From Chthonomonas calidirosea (GTDB lineage: Bacteria; Armatimonadota; Chthonomonadetes; Chthonomonadales; CAJBBX01), in NCBI GenBank assembly GCA_020722705.1, contig DYKI01000002.1, positions 1-41,967 on the forward strand: a stretch of DNA of 41,967 nt, written 5' to 3'. Below the pieces are notes generated by a model. The model was given only the letters and a program-made list of their open reading frames with translations. It searched no databases and was not told where the DNA came from. The position numbers were made by a program, and so were the translations under genes. Below are positions 16,856 through 26,048 of this stretch, in pieces (position 1 is the stretch's first letter; every line of letters starts with the position of its first letter).

Positions 16856-19336
16856 ATGAGAGTCGCCTCGGACAGCGACACCGGCGCTCGCCTGACCACG
16901 ACCGCAGAGGATCATGACCTGTCCAGGACCGGTTCGCACGATATGGTGCGGATCCGAGCCGTGTTCCAGGGTGTCGTGCAGGGCGTCGGCTTCCGTCCGG
17001 CCATGTACCGCCTGGCCATGGAGACCGGCGTCACCGGCTTCGTCACCAACACTCCCGGCGGGGCCTTGCTGGAGGCGGAAGGGAGCTCCGCCGCTGTCGA
17101 GACGCTCACCATGCGATTGCGTGCCGCGCTGCCCCCACGCGCCTCACTCCACAGCCTGGAGATCACCCGCCTCGATCCGGTCGGATACGCATCCTTCGAG
17201 ATACGCGAGAGCGTGCAGACCGGCGAACGTCTCGCTCATGTGCCGCCGGACATCGCGACGTGCAAGGACTGCCTGCGCGAGATGGCCGATCCATCCGATC
17301 GGCGCTATCGCTACCCCTTCACCAACTGCACCAACTGCGGTCCGCGCTACAGCATCATCACCGCCCTCCCCTATGACCGCCCGCACACGACCATGGATGG
17401 GTTCATCATGTGTGCAGATTGCCGGAGGGAGTATGAGGACCCTCTGGATCGCCGATTCCATGCCCAGCCGAACGCGTGTCCCCGATGCGGACCGGCAGTC
17501 GAGCTATGGGCCCCGGACGGCAACCCTATGGCTTCGGGAGACGATGCGATCGTCGCCACGGTCGAGGCGATCACCGCCGGCAGGATCGTTGCTGTCAAGG
17601 GACTCGGCGGCTTTCATCTTCTTGCACGTGCGGATTCGGATGCGGTTGTTCAAGAGCTCCGCACTCGGAAAAGGCGCGAGGAGAAGCCTCTGGCGATCAT
17701 GTGCCCGTCCCTGGAGATGGTCCATAGCATCTGCGAAGTGGACCCCTTCGAGGAGCTGGCCCTGACAGGGCCTGAGCACCCGATCGTCCTGCTTCGGCGA
17801 CGGGTTGGCATGACACCAGGCTCGACAGGAGCCTCGCTCTCCCATCGGGTTGCGCCTCACAATCCGTGTTTCGGTGTGATGCTCCCCTACACTCCCCTGC
17901 ACCACCTTCTCCTGGCGGGGATTGGCCTGCCGGTAGTCGCCACCAGCGGCAATGTGAGCGATGAGCCGATCTGCACCGATGAACGCGAAGCGCTGATCCG
18001 CCTTAAGGGACTGGCCGACTTATTCCTTGTGCACAATCGGCCCATTTGCAGGCATGTAGACGACTCGATTGTTCGCATCATAGGAAAACGCGAGCAGGTG
18101 CTGCGCCGAGCACGCGGCTTCGCTCCGCTTCCGGTCCCCATCGCTGCCGGAGGATCGGTCATACTGGCCGTCGGCGCTCACCTGAAGAACTCGGTGGCCC
18201 TGGCGGTCGGAGATTCTGCCTACATCAGCCAGCACATTGGGGATCTCGACACGGCTCCCGCCCGGGCCGCCCACGAACGGGTGATGCGCGACCTCCAGAC
18301 CCTGCGCGAGGTCGAGGCGCGAGTGGTGGCGTGTGACCGCCACCCGGACTATGCATCAACCCTCGCGGCACAACGGCTCGGCCATGATGGAGCGTTGGTC
18401 GTGCCCGTACAGCACCATGTTGCCCACGTGTTGAGCTGCATGGCCGACAACGGGCTGGAACCGCCCGTGCTCGGCGTCTCCTGGGACGGCACCGGGCTCG
18501 GCGACGACGGCACAATATGGGGGGGTGAGTTCATCCTCGTCGCCGACAGGGGAGAGACACGTGTCGCCCACCTCAGGCCGTTCCGCTTGCCTGGAGGTGA
18601 CGCGGCCATGCGCGAACCGCGGCGCAGCGCTCTCGGACTCCTCTACGCGGTATTCGGTGACGCCGCGCTTGAAATGCTTACGACCGACAACCCTCATTGG
18701 GATCGCAGTTCAGCGCCGGTCCTGATGCGCATGATCCAGAGAGGCGTGAACGCCCCTTTGACTACGAGCGCCGGGCGTCTCTTCGATGCCGTGGCATCCA
18801 TCATAGGGCTTCGACACGTTTCGCGGTTCGAAGGTCAAGCGGCGATGGAACTGGAATGGCTCGTTGGATCCCAGACTCCTCCGGAGCCGTACATAATACC
18901 GGTGGTGAAGTGCACGACGCACGGACACCGCGACGACTGCTTGGTTCTGGACTGGGAGCCCATGCTCCGCAGCCTTCTCCGCGATGTGGCGGCGTCCGTC
19001 TCGAATGCCGCGGTTGCGCGAGGATTCCACCGCGCTCTGGCCGTTGCCATCCGCGAAGTTGCCGTTCGCCTTCGAATCGGTCGCGTCGTGATGTCCGGAG
19101 GCTGCTTTCAGAACCGGATCCTGTCGGAGACCGCCGAGGAGATGCTGACCCGGTCGGGATTTCGCGCATACGTCCACCAGCGGGTTCCGCCAAATGACGG
19201 AGGCATCGCCCTGGGCCAACTGGCGGCTGCAAGGCGAGCGATGAGCGGCGCCCGGCTGGATAGCGATCCGATTCACACCACGCACCAAGAAAGCCATGGA
19301 GGTGAAGCATGTGTCTCGCAGTACCCGGAAGGCTAG
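16856..19336 (+). CDS. hypF: carbamoyltransferase HypF
   Basis: This 826-residue protein turns carbamoyl phosphate and ATP into a carbamoyl adenylate and transfers the carbamoyl group to HypE, the source of the CN ligands. Domains in order: acylphosphatase-like (FQGVVQGVGFRPAMYRLA, about 33-120); two C-x2-C zinc-finger pairs (CKDC/CTNC, CADC/CPRC); a YrdC-like domain (about 230-410); and a Kae1-like carbamoyltransferase domain with HHVAHVLSC and VSWDGTGLGDDGTIWGGE. ATG 16856 is used; the usual family N-terminus begins at the internal ATG 16943, so the first 29 residues may not be translated. Neither start has a strong Shine-Dalgarno. The 3' end overlaps hypC by 28 nt. Confidence 0.93.
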   Translation: MRVASDSDTGARLTTTAEDHDLSRTGSHDMVRIRAVFQGVVQGVGFRPAMYRLAMETGVTGFVTNTPGGALLEAEGSSAAVETLTMRLRAALPPRASLHSLEITRLDPVGYASFEIRESVQTGERLAHVPPDIATCKDCLREMADPSDRRYRYPFTNCTNCGPRYSIITALPYDRPHTTMDGFIMCADCRREYEDPLDRRFHAQPNACPRCGPAVELWAPDGNPMASGDDAIVATVEAITAGRIVAVKGLGGFHLLARADSDAVVQELRTRKRREEKPLAIMCPSLEMVHSICEVDPFEELALTGPEHPIVLLRRRVGMTPGSTGASLSHRVAPHNPCFGVMLPYTPLHHLLLAGIGLPVVATSGNVSDEPICTDEREALIRLKGLADLFLVHNRPICRHVDDSIVRIIGKREQVLRRARGFAPLPVPIAAGGSVILAVGAHLKNSVALAVGDSAYISQHIGDLDTAPARAAHERVMRDLQTLREVEARVVACDRHPDYASTLAAQRLGHDGALVVPVQHHVAHVLSCMADNGLEPPVLGVSWDGTGLGDDGTIWGGEFILVADRGETRVAHLRPFRLPGGDAAMREPRRSALGLLYAVFGDAALEMLTTDNPHWDRSSAPVLMRMIQRGVNAPLTTSAGRLFDAVASIIGLRHVSRFEGQAAMELEWLVGSQTPPEPYIIPVVKCTTHGHRDDCLVLDWEPMLRSLLRDVAASVSNAAVARGFHRALAVAIREVAVRLRIGRVVMSGGCFQNRILSETAEEMLTRSGFRAYVHQRVPPNDGGIALGQLAAARRAMSGARLDSDPIHTTHQESHGGEACVSQYPEG

Positions 19337-19677
19337 TCAAGATTGCCGAGCCCCAGGGCCCGGATGCCTCCCCGCTCATGCGAACGGGCAGCGTTGACTT
19401 TGGCGGTGTGGTGAAGGACGTCAACCTCGCCTATGTGCCCGAAGCGAAGATCGGTGATTACGTCGTCGTTCACGTGGGCTTTGCCATCAGCACCATGGAC
19501 GAATCCGAGGCGAACGAGGTGTTCGAGTATCTTCGGCAGATGGAAGAGGCCGGCGATCTGGGTCCGGGGACGACTGATCAGGAAACCCCGTCTGGTCCAC
19601 ACGATCCGAGCACACACGCCGCCGGCGTTGAGGGACGCCCGGCAGAAATGGCCTCCGTCCTCGCCGGAAGCCAATGA
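19309..19677 (+). CDS. hypC: hydrogenase assembly chaperone HypC with a long C-terminal tail
   Basis: This 122-residue chaperone carries the Fe(CN)2CO unit with HypD and hands it to HoxH. The start MCLAVPG gives the essential Cys2, and His55 in VHVGFAIS is the second conserved residue. The normal HypC fold ends by about residue 85. The remaining 38 residues are Gly/Pro/Thr-rich, probably disordered and not typical of the family, which is usually 75-95 residues. GGAGGTGAAGC precedes the ATG. It overlaps hypF by 28 nt and hypD by 4 nt (ATGA). Confidence 0.94.
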   Translation: MCLAVPGRLVKIAEPQGPDASPLMRTGSVDFGGVVKDVNLAYVPEAKIGDYVVVHVGFAISTMDESEANEVFEYLRQMEEAGDLGPGTTDQETPSGPHDPSTHAAGVEGRPAEMASVLAGSQ

Positions 19678-20834
19678 GATTCGTAGACGAGTACCGCCGC
19701 GCTGAGGATGCTCGACGACTCGCCGACCGCATCCGACAGATCGTGCACTCTCCATGGACGATCATGGAGATATGCGGCGGCCAGACCCACTCGATCGTGC
19801 GGTTTGGGATAGACCAGATCTTGCCCGAAGAGATCAACCTGGTCCATGGACCCGGCTGCCCGGTCTGCGTGACGCCGCTGGAGATGATAGACAGGTCCAT
19901 TGCCCTTGCCATGCGCCCCGAAGTCGTCATGTGTTCGTTCGGTGACATGCTGCGGGTCCCCGGCTCGTCGAAAGACCTCCTGGCGGCCAAGGCTGCCGGA
20001 GCCGATGTGAGAATGGTCTACTCACCCCTCGACGCGGTTGAGCTGGCGCGCGCCAATCCTGATCGAGAGGTCGTGTTCTTTGCGGTCGGCTTTGAGACCA
20101 CAGCTCCTGCCAATGCCGGCGCCGTGGAACTTGCCCGAGCGCACGGCCTCACCAACTTCTCGCTTCTCGTCTCTCACGTGCTCGTGCCGCCCGCGATCGA
20201 AGCGATCCTGAGCGCCCCCAATCGGGCCGTCAATGGCTTCCTCGCCGCCGGTCACGTCTGCACGGTGACGGGATGCGCCGACTATGAGCCCATTGCCGAG
20301 CGCTACCGCGTTCCCATTGTCGTGACCGGCTTCGAACCGCTGGACATCGTGCAGGGCATCCTCATGTGCGTAGAGCAACTGGAGCTCGGGACCCACGAGG
20401 TGCAGAACCAGTATGCGCGTGCCGTGCGGTACGATGGCAACCCGACGGCAACCGCGACCGTTGACCGCATCTTCGAGGTCACTGATCGCAAGTGGCGCGG
20501 CATCGGCGTCATACCGAAAAGCGGCCTCCGACTGCGCGACGAGTATGCGATCTATGACGCCGAGCGCCGGTTCGATGTTGCCGATGTGGAGGCCGAAGAG
20601 TCGCCCGACTGCATCAGCGGACTGGTGCTGCAAGGTCTCAGGCGACCTCACGAGTGTCCGGCATTCGGAACGCAATGCACTCCCGAACACCCCCTCGGCG
20701 CAACCATGGTCTCATCCGAGGGCGCCTGCGCAGCATACTACCGCTACCGCCGATCGGGAGGGCGCAACGAGGGAGGGCGAGGCTCGGGAGGGCGAGGCTC
20801 CGCCGAGCCGAAGAAGGCAGCGACAATCCAATGA
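19674..20834 (+). CDS. hypD: hydrogenase formation protein HypD with repeat-derived C-terminal tail
   Basis: This 386-residue [4Fe-4S] scaffold protein assembles the Fe(CN)2CO moiety with HypC and HypE. Conserved blocks are present: [28 protein letters not shown], the [12 protein letters not shown] region and the C-terminal cluster cysteines in [18 protein letters not shown] and [13 protein letters not shown]. The normal protein would end about there. The last 29 residues contain two GGRGS repeats and are encoded by a short dispersed DNA repeat (20756-20810). ATGA overlaps join it to hypC and hypE. The core should be fully functional; the tail is unlikely to matter for catalysis. Confidence 0.94.
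   Translation: MRFVDEYRRAEDARRLADRIRQIVHSPWTIMEICGGQTHSIVRFGIDQILPEEINLVHGPGCPVCVTPLEMIDRSIALAMRPEVVMCSFGDMLRVPGSSKDLLAAKAAGADVRMVYSPLDAVELARANPDREVVFFAVGFETTAPANAGAVELARAHGLTNFSLLVSHVLVPPAIEAILSAPNRAVNGFLAAGHVCTVTGCADYEPIAERYRVPIVVTGFEPLDIVQGILMCVEQLELGTHEVQNQYARAVRYDGNPTATATVDRIFEVTDRKWRGIGVIPKSGLRLRDEYAIYDAERRFDVADVEAEESPDCISGLVLQGLRRPHECPAFGTQCTPEHPLGATMVSSEGACAAYYRYRRSGGRNEGGRGSGGRGSAEPKKAATIQ
20756..20810 (+). repeat. G-rich 15-nt dispersed repeat, tandem copy inside hypD 3' end
   Basis: GGGAGGGCGAGGCTC occurs twice in exact tandem (20771-20785 and 20786-20800). A partial unit GGGAGGGCG precedes them at 20756-20764, and CGCCGAGCCG follows at 20801-20810. GGCTC and GAGCC around CGCC form a small hairpin (20796-20809). 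The same 15-mer occurs on the opposite strand at 25952-25966, and a degenerate copy is near 39681. Fifteen bases is five codons, so each unit adds GGRGS to HypD without a frameshift. Confidence 0.75.
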
Positions 20835-21877
20835 CCAATAACCCAGGCGCAGCATGTCCAATACCGCTCTCGCGGTACTCATCGGTCGTCATGGCGCACG
20901 GAGGCGGGGGCCGCCTCATGCGGGACCTGATCGAAGGCGTCTTCATCAGCGCCTTTGCGCCGGGCCAGACGGCGCATCTCCACGACGCAGCGGTCCTGCA
21001 GGGACCCGGCACGCGCATCGCCATGACGACCGACGGTTTCGTCGTGCGCCCCCTGTTCTTCCCCGGCTCGGACATTGGCGAACTGGCGGTCTACGGAACG
21101 GTCAACGATCTCGCCATGGGCGGCGCCAGACCCATGTATCTCAGCGCATCCTTCATACTGGAAGAAGGGCTCCCGATCGAAACGCTGCAGCGTGTGGTGA
21201 CCTCGATGGGCCGCGCCGCGGAATGTGCGGGGGTCAGCATCGTGACCGGTGACACCAAGGTCGTCGAGAAGGGCCGTTGTGAAGGCATGTATATCGCCAC
21301 TACAGGCGTCGGGGCTGTGGAGAACGGTGTAGCTGTAGGTCCCGATCGGGTGTGCAAGGGCGATGCGGTTATCGTCAGCGGTGACCTGGGCAGACACGGA
21401 ATAGCAGTGATGAGCGTTCGAGAAGGATTCGTGTTCGAAGCCGAGATCAGCAGTGACTGCGCTCCGCTCTGGTCGCCCGTTTGCGCTCTGCTGGAAGCCG
21501 GGATCACCGTTCACTGCCTCAGGGACCTCACGCGCGGCGGCCTGGCGAGCGCCCTCGTCGAGATTGCGGAGTCCGCCGATGTGACGATCACGCTGGACGA
21601 AGCGGCCATACCCGTGACGGAGCCCGTGCGCGCCGCATGCGAGATCCTCGGGTATGACGCGCTGCACGTCGCCAACGAGGGTCGCTTCGTGGCGTTCGTG
21701 CCCGCGTCCGAAGCAGCCCGTGCCGCCGCTGTCTTGCGTGATGTCCCGGTGAGTTCCGGTGCGTGCGTGGTTGGCTCCGTCGCAGAGAATGGCGGCGGCC
21801 AGGTACTCATCGAGACGGTCGGCGGTATGCGGCCGGTTGACATGCTCAGCGGCGAGCAACTGCCTCGTATCTGCTGA
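20831..21877 (+). CDS. hypE: hydrogenase expression/formation protein HypE
   Basis: This 348-residue PurM-like ATPase dehydrates the thiocarboxamide on its own C-terminal cysteine to thiocyanate and passes CN to the HypCD complex. It starts with the family's [12 protein letters not shown] segment, shows [18 protein letters not shown] and NDLAMGGA, and ends exactly in PRIC, whose last residue (Cys348) is the carrier. ATG 20831 overlaps the hypD stop in ATGA. It closes the hox-hyp run; the 139 nt after it contain a 6-bp hairpin (GAGCCG/CGGCTC, 21950-21965) but no T-run. Confidence 0.96.
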   Translation: MTNNPGAACPIPLSRYSSVVMAHGGGGRLMRDLIEGVFISAFAPGQTAHLHDAAVLQGPGTRIAMTTDGFVVRPLFFPGSDIGELAVYGTVNDLAMGGARPMYLSASFILEEGLPIETLQRVVTSMGRAAECAGVSIVTGDTKVVEKGRCEGMYIATTGVGAVENGVAVGPDRVCKGDAVIVSGDLGRHGIAVMSVREGFVFEAEISSDCAPLWSPVCALLEAGITVHCLRDLTRGGLASALVEIAESADVTITLDEAAIPVTEPVRAACEILGYDALHVANEGRFVAFVPASEAARAAAVLRDVPVSSGACVVGSVAENGGGQVLIETVGGMRPVDMLSGEQLPRIC

Positions 21878-22016
21878 AAAGGAACCGTCGAGCCGCACGC
21901 CGAATGAAGTCGAGAGAATATGAGGCTGCGCGTGAGCTGGCCCAGGCATGAGCCGATGTCGGCTCGGGCGATTTCCTGGACGGCCTGAGCGCATCAGCCC
22001 TCGATGGGAGGTCATC

Positions 22017-23294
22017 ATGTCGCTCCGCTCGATGCGAATGGCCGCGTTCAGCGCGGCGCTTGTTGTTTGCTGCGCTCTGATCGCGCCGGCATCCGTCGCC
22101 GCGGATTTCGAAACCCTCTTCAATGGCCGCAACCTGGACGGCTGGCAACTGGTCGGCAAGGCCGGCCCCGGTTACGTCGTCGAAAACGGGATACTTGTCG
22201 CCCCGGCCGATGGAGGCGGGAATCTGTACACGCAGAAGGAGTACTCCGACTTCGTCTTCCGCTTCGAGTTCCGTCTCGACAAGGCGGGCAACAACGGCGT
22301 CGGCATACGTGCCCCTCTGGGAGGCGACGCTGCGTACTCGGGCATGGAAGTTCAGATTCTGGACGACTACGATCCGGTCTACGCATCTCTTCTGCCTGCG
22401 CAGTACTGCGGCTCGATCTACAAGGTGGCCGCCGCCAAGCGCGGAGCGACCAAGAAAGCGGGTAAATGGAACACCGAGGAGATCAGCGCCATAGGGCGCA
22501 GAATACGGGTCACGATCAACGGAAAGACCGTCGTTGATGCCGACCTCAACAAGGTCACCGATCCGGCAACGTTGATCGCCCATCCGGGCATGCTCCGCAG
22601 CAAAGGACACATCGGCTTTCTCGGTCACGGGCCGAGCCGCGTCGAGTTCCGCAACATCCGCATCCGTGATCTTTCACAGCCCGAGAGCGACAATGTCCCG
22701 CCGCCAGGCTTTACCGCTCTCTTCAACGGTCGCGATCTTGAGGGCTGGAAAGCGCTTGTCGGCGACCCGCCATCCAGGGCGCGAATGACCCCGGAAGCGC
22801 TTGCCGAAGCCCAGGCCAAGGCCGACATAGAGATGCGCAAGCACTGGATCGTCAAGGACGGAGCGATTGTGTATGACGGCAAGAACAACAGCCTCTGCAC
22901 GGCCAAGGACTATGGCGACTTCGAGCTTCTCGTGGACTGGCGGATCGGCCCTGGCGGAGACAGCGGGATCTATCTGCGCGGAAGTCCGCAAGTGCAGATT
23001 TGGGATCGGCCGGAAGGATCGGGCGGCCTCTTCAACAACCAGAAGAACCCCAGCCGGCCGTTGGAGAAAGCCGACCTCAGCCCCGGGCAGTGGAACCGCT
23101 TCCGGATACTCATGGTCGGCGAGAAGGTCCATGTCTTCCTCAACGACATTCTGGTTGTCCGCGGAGTCACCATGGAAAACTACTGGGAGCGTGCCAAGCC
23201 GATCTACCCGGTCGGACAGATCGAGCTCCAGCACCACGGCGCAGAGCTCAGCTTCAAGAACATCTATATCCGTGAACTGCCCCGAACCCAATGA
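22017..23294 (+). CDS. secreted protein with two DUF1080 (3-keto-disaccharide hydrolase) domains
   Basis: This 425-residue protein has a signal peptide (about 1-28, ending near ASVAAD). It carries two tandem concanavalin-like DUF1080 domains, at about 29-218 and 230-423. Each opens with [11 protein letters not shown] or [11 protein letters not shown] and contains a DFVFRFEFR or DFELLVDWR strand followed by NNGVGIR or DSGIYLR. The Pfam name for this family is 3-keto-disaccharide hydrolase, reflecting cleavage of C3-oxidised glycosides. GGGAGGT at 22004-22010 fixes ATG 22017. It overlaps the next oxidoreductase gene by 4 nt (ATGA), so the two probably act together outside the cytoplasm. The substrate is unknown. 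Confidence 0.87.
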   Translation: MSLRSMRMAAFSAALVVCCALIAPASVAADFETLFNGRNLDGWQLVGKAGPGYVVENGILVAPADGGGNLYTQKEYSDFVFRFEFRLDKAGNNGVGIRAPLGGDAAYSGMEVQILDDYDPVYASLLPAQYCGSIYKVAAAKRGATKKAGKWNTEEISAIGRRIRVTINGKTVVDADLNKVTDPATLIAHPGMLRSKGHIGFLGHGPSRVEFRNIRIRDLSQPESDNVPPPGFTALFNGRDLEGWKALVGDPPSRARMTPEALAEAQAKADIEMRKHWIVKDGAIVYDGKNNSLCTAKDYGDFELLVDWRIGPGGDSGIYLRGSPQVQIWDRPEGSGGLFNNQKNPSRPLEKADLSPGQWNRFRILMVGEKVHVFLNDILVVRGVTMENYWERAKPIYPVGQIELQHHGAELSFKNIYIRELPRTQ

Positions 23295-24592
23295 ACAACG
23301 AGACTGTCACCGAGCCGATCACGCGTCGCCGATTCGTTGCCGGGGCGGCGCTTGCAGGGGCATCGCTGGTAGGCATAGCGCCGGCCCGGGCTCGCACCTA
23401 TCAGGCCAACGAGCGTCTCAGAATCGGCGTTGTCGGCGTCGCGAATCGAGGGTCCGCCAATCTGGCGGGCGTTGCCGCCGAGGAGATCACAGCACTGTGC
23501 GACGTCGATTCGGCATACCTCGCTGCAGCAGCGTCCGCCTATCCCAATGCAGCCAGGTACGCCGACTTTCGCCGCATGCTCGATAAAGAGCGTCTGGATG
23601 CGGTGGTCATCAGCACACCGGACCATACGCATGCTCCGTGCGCAGCCATGGCATTGCGCAACGATCTCGACGTGTACTGCGAGAAGCCCCTGACCCACAC
23701 GGTCCACGAGGCGCGTGTGATCGCCGACCTTGCCCGGCAACGTAAGCGCGTAACGCAGATGGGCACCCAGATTCACGCAGAGTCGAACTATCGGCGCGCC
23801 GTCGAAGCCGTCCGCGCAGGTGTCATTGGCGACGTGTCTGAAGTTCACGTCTGGTGTGCAGGCGGCTACACGGGGCACGAGCGCCCGACCGACTGTCCGC
23901 CCGTACCGGCATCGCTGGACTGGGACCTCTGGCTGGGTCCGGCCCCGGAGCGCCCCTACCATCCTGCCTACGTGCCCCATCAGTGGCGCGGCTGGTGGGA
24001 TTTCGGCAACGGAACGCTCGGCGACATGGCCTGCCACCATATGGACTTGTCGTTCTGGGCGTTGAACCTGCGGCATCCTCTGACTGTCGAAGCCGAGGGA
24101 CCGCCTGTCCATCCTGAGTGCACACCGGAGTGGCTGGTTGTCCGCTACGAGTTCGCCGCGCGCGATATGCTGCCGGCCGTCAAACTGACCTGGTACAACG
24201 GTGACCGAAGGCCGCCGCACTTTGCCGAAGGCAAGCTGCCTGCCTGGGGCAATGGCACCTTGTTTGTCGGCAGCAAAGGGATGCTCCTGGCGGACTACAA
24301 CCGTCATGTCCTTCTGCCCCGCGAGCAGTACGTCGGCTACGTCCCGCCGGAGCGGACCATTCCCGACAGCATTGGACACTACGCCGAGTGGATCGAGGCG
24401 TGCAAGACGCGCGGAACCACGACGTGCAACTTCGATTACTCCGGCGCGCTGACGGAGGCCGTCCTTCTCGGGAATGTGGCCTATCGAACCGGGTCTCGAA
24501 TAGACTGGGACGCTCGACGCCTGCGCGCCAGAGGCCTGCGGGAAGCCGAACGCTATATCCGGCGCCGTTACCGACGCGGTTGGCATCTGTAG
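23291..24592 (+). CDS. Tat-exported Gfo/Idh/MocA oxidoreductase
   Basis: This 433-residue NAD(P)-dependent sugar oxidoreductase has a twin-arginine signal (TRRRF, followed by a [17 protein letters not shown] hydrophobic core), so it would be exported folded with its cofactor. The Rossmann start [12 protein letters not shown], the catalytic lysine motif CEKPLTH and the later [15 protein letters not shown] segment with Asp and His are intact. The [16 protein letters not shown] block marks the secreted subfamily common in Planctomycetes-type bacteria. It overlaps the tandem DUF1080 gene by 4 nt. A combined role in oxidising a glycoside at C3 and then cleaving it is inference from this pairing. 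Confidence 0.9.
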   Translation: MNNETVTEPITRRRFVAGAALAGASLVGIAPARARTYQANERLRIGVVGVANRGSANLAGVAAEEITALCDVDSAYLAAAASAYPNAARYADFRRMLDKERLDAVVISTPDHTHAPCAAMALRNDLDVYCEKPLTHTVHEARVIADLARQRKRVTQMGTQIHAESNYRRAVEAVRAGVIGDVSEVHVWCAGGYTGHERPTDCPPVPASLDWDLWLGPAPERPYHPAYVPHQWRGWWDFGNGTLGDMACHHMDLSFWALNLRHPLTVEAEGPPVHPECTPEWLVVRYEFAARDMLPAVKLTWYNGDRRPPHFAEGKLPAWGNGTLFVGSKGMLLADYNRHVLLPREQYVGYVPPERTIPDSIGHYAEWIEACKTRGTTTCNFDYSGALTEAVLLGNVAYRTGSRIDWDARRLRARGLREAERYIRRRYRRGWHL

Positions 24593-24608
24593 CTGAACGC
24601 AAAGGAGA

Positions 24609-24935
24609 GTGGAGGGGCTGCGATCGCAACGTTACGTGCTGCCCGAGACGGTCGCACTCGCCGCCGTTGCACTTGCGGACCTGTTGTACACGTGCTACCT
24701 TCTGGCAACAGGCACAGCATACGAGGGCAACCCCCTCATGGCCGCAATGTTGCGCGCCTGGGGTCCGAACGGCTTCGTGGCGGCGAAAGCGCTCCTCGTC
24801 GGCCTGCCGCTGGCTGTTGCGGAGGTCGTTCGCTCGCGTCATCCGCGGTTCGTTCAGCTCTTGTTGAGACTGGCGTTGGGCCTCTACCTGATCGTCTGGC
24901 TTGCCGCTTTGGTCCAGCTCAGCCTCGGCGGTTGA
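24609..24935 (+). CDS. small membrane protein, DUF5658-like
   Basis: This 108-residue protein has three hydrophobic segments (about 11-33, 54-74 and 82-104). The pattern A-D-L-x-Y-T-x6-G-x3-E-G-N-P-L-M is that of DUF5658-type proteins, whose function is unknown. It begins at GTG 24609, with AAAGGAG immediately upstream at very short spacing, so the exact start is uncertain; GTG 24636 is an alternative. It follows the Tat oxidoreductase by 16 nt. Its 3' end overlaps the convergent gene by 17 nt. Confidence 0.55.
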   Translation: MEGLRSQRYVLPETVALAAVALADLLYTCYLLATGTAYEGNPLMAAMLRAWGPNGFVAAKALLVGLPLAVAEVVRSRHPRFVQLLLRLALGLYLIVWLAALVQLSLGG

Positions 24936-25923
24936 GGACCTCGCTCAACTCAACAGGTCGGCGCTCGGCCGCCGATCGGTATGCGCACTCAGCCATTGCC
25001 ACTGCCATACGGGCATCGTGTGGCGTAATGAGCGGTTTTGCGCCGCCAGTCATGGCATCTATCCAGGATGACAACTCGCGGTCATAGGGGTTCATCCCGG
25101 TCAGGTCAGCCGACAGAACCTCGGTTACCTGGCCGTCGGCAGGCTGGTACTTCAGCGAGCCCCCGAAGCCGCCGTGAACAAGGTTGCCGCGCGTGCACTG
25201 CAGGTGAACCCGGTACTCGCCGATTGGTGAGGACATACTCGCGTGCAGGCATCCGGTCTTGCCGGCCTCGAACTCGATGAGTACGTAGCACTGGTCTTCG
25301 AAGTCCATCTTGCCATAGACGTTGTCCATCAATGCGAACACTCGAAGCGGCTCGCCCATCATTACTCGCATGTAATCGAGCTCGTGAACGTTGACCTCCA
25401 GGAGAAGCCCACCGACGAGTTCGCGCTTTGCCCTCCACCCTCGATGAAATGCCGTGCCGTATCCCGTTCGGCAGATCGAGATCGCGCGCGGCTCACCGAT
25501 CTTGTCTTCGGACACTACGGTCCGAGAATAGGCGAACAGCGGAAAGAGCCGGAGAACGTGACCAACGAACAGCATGATGCCGGCGCTGTCGCAGGCTTGG
25601 ATCATCCTGTCGCACTCCGCCACTGTCACACCCAGCGGCTTCTCACAGAAGATGGGCCGCCTGGCTGCCGCCGCCGCCAGTACGTTCTCAAGATGGGCGC
25701 CGGGCGGGGAACCGACAATGACGGCGTCAACATCCGGCCTGTTGCAGAGGGTCTCGGCATCAGCAACCGGCTCGGCCATGAACTCCGAGGCCGCGACAGC
25801 GAGCGTTTCCTGATCCGGATCCGTGACTGCCGATACTCTGCACCGCCCAAGCTTGATACACCGATGGGCGAGATCCCGCGCCATGTGCCCGCACCCGATC
25901 ACGCCTATGTTCACGTAGTCCAT
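24919..25923 (-). CDS. Gfo/Idh/MocA family oxidoreductase
   Basis: This 334-residue cytoplasmic NAD(P)-dependent sugar or polyol dehydrogenase has the nucleotide loop GVIGCGHMA, the catalytic lysine motif FCEKPLG and the segment LLLEVNVHELDYM, in which the usual first Asp is Glu but the His is kept. The C-terminal half is the beta-sheet substrate domain. It has no signal peptide. It is the last of three consecutive - strand family members, separated from the next by 125 nt that hold two different dispersed repeats, so it may be transcribed separately. The substrate is not predictable. Confidence 0.88.
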   Translation of the reverse strand: MDYVNIGVIGCGHMARDLAHRCIKLGRCRVSAVTDPDQETLAVAASEFMAEPVADAETLCNRPDVDAVIVGSPPGAHLENVLAAAAARRPIFCEKPLGVTVAECDRMIQACDSAGIMLFVGHVLRLFPLFAYSRTVVSEDKIGEPRAISICRTGYGTAFHRGWRAKRELVGGLLLEVNVHELDYMRVMMGEPLRVFALMDNVYGKMDFEDQCYVLIEFEAGKTGCLHASMSSPIGEYRVHLQCTRGNLVHGGFGGSLKYQPADGQVTEVLSADLTGMNPYDRELSSWIDAMTGGAKPLITPHDARMAVAMAECAYRSAAERRPVELSEVLNRRG

Positions 25924-25939
25924 CGCAGTCCCCCTTCCG

Positions 25940-25966
25940 GAGGCTCGTCCGGAGCCTCGCCCTCCC
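25940..25966 (-). repeat. G-rich 15-nt dispersed repeat, single copy with hairpin
   Basis: The bases at 25952-25966 are the exact reverse complement of the 15-mer GGGAGGGCGAGGCTC found in tandem at the end of hypD. Here it is part of a 7-bp hairpin, GAGGCTC (25940-25946) with GAGCCTC (25952-25958), and a 5-nt loop. It lies between two Gfo/Idh/MocA genes, 10 nt from a copy of the 42-nt repeat. Confidence 0.65.
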
Positions 25967-25976
25967 AGGTCCGCGG

Positions 25977-26018
25977 CCTGGCCCGCAGGACCAGGCTACG
26001 ATGGTTCGCCCCTTCAGG
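25977..26018 (-). repeat. 42-nt two-hairpin dispersed repeat, copy 1
   Basis: Read on the - strand it begins CCTGAAGGGGCGAACCATCG and ends CCTGGTCCTGCGGGCCAGG. It matches copies at 29168-29209 and 31201-31242 at most positions. The second half folds as CCTGGTCC against GGGCCAGG with one G-T pair; the first half can form a short C-rich/G-rich stem. It is intergenic here. Confidence 0.75.
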
Positions 26019-26048
26019 ACTCATTCGATACGCGCTCTTGCGTTTGAG

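Noticed and set aside
14968-16899. 643-codon open frame on the - strand across maeB
   Set aside because: It is the antisense shadow of a clearly identified malic enzyme gene; the translation is Arg/His/Asp-rich with no family motif.
21950-21965. Hairpin after hypE as an intrinsic terminator
   Set aside because: The stem is only six or seven bp and no T-run follows; too weak to call.
20879-22159. 426-codon open frame on the - strand across hypE
   Set aside because: hypE has all family motifs including the terminal PRIC; the antisense frame has none.
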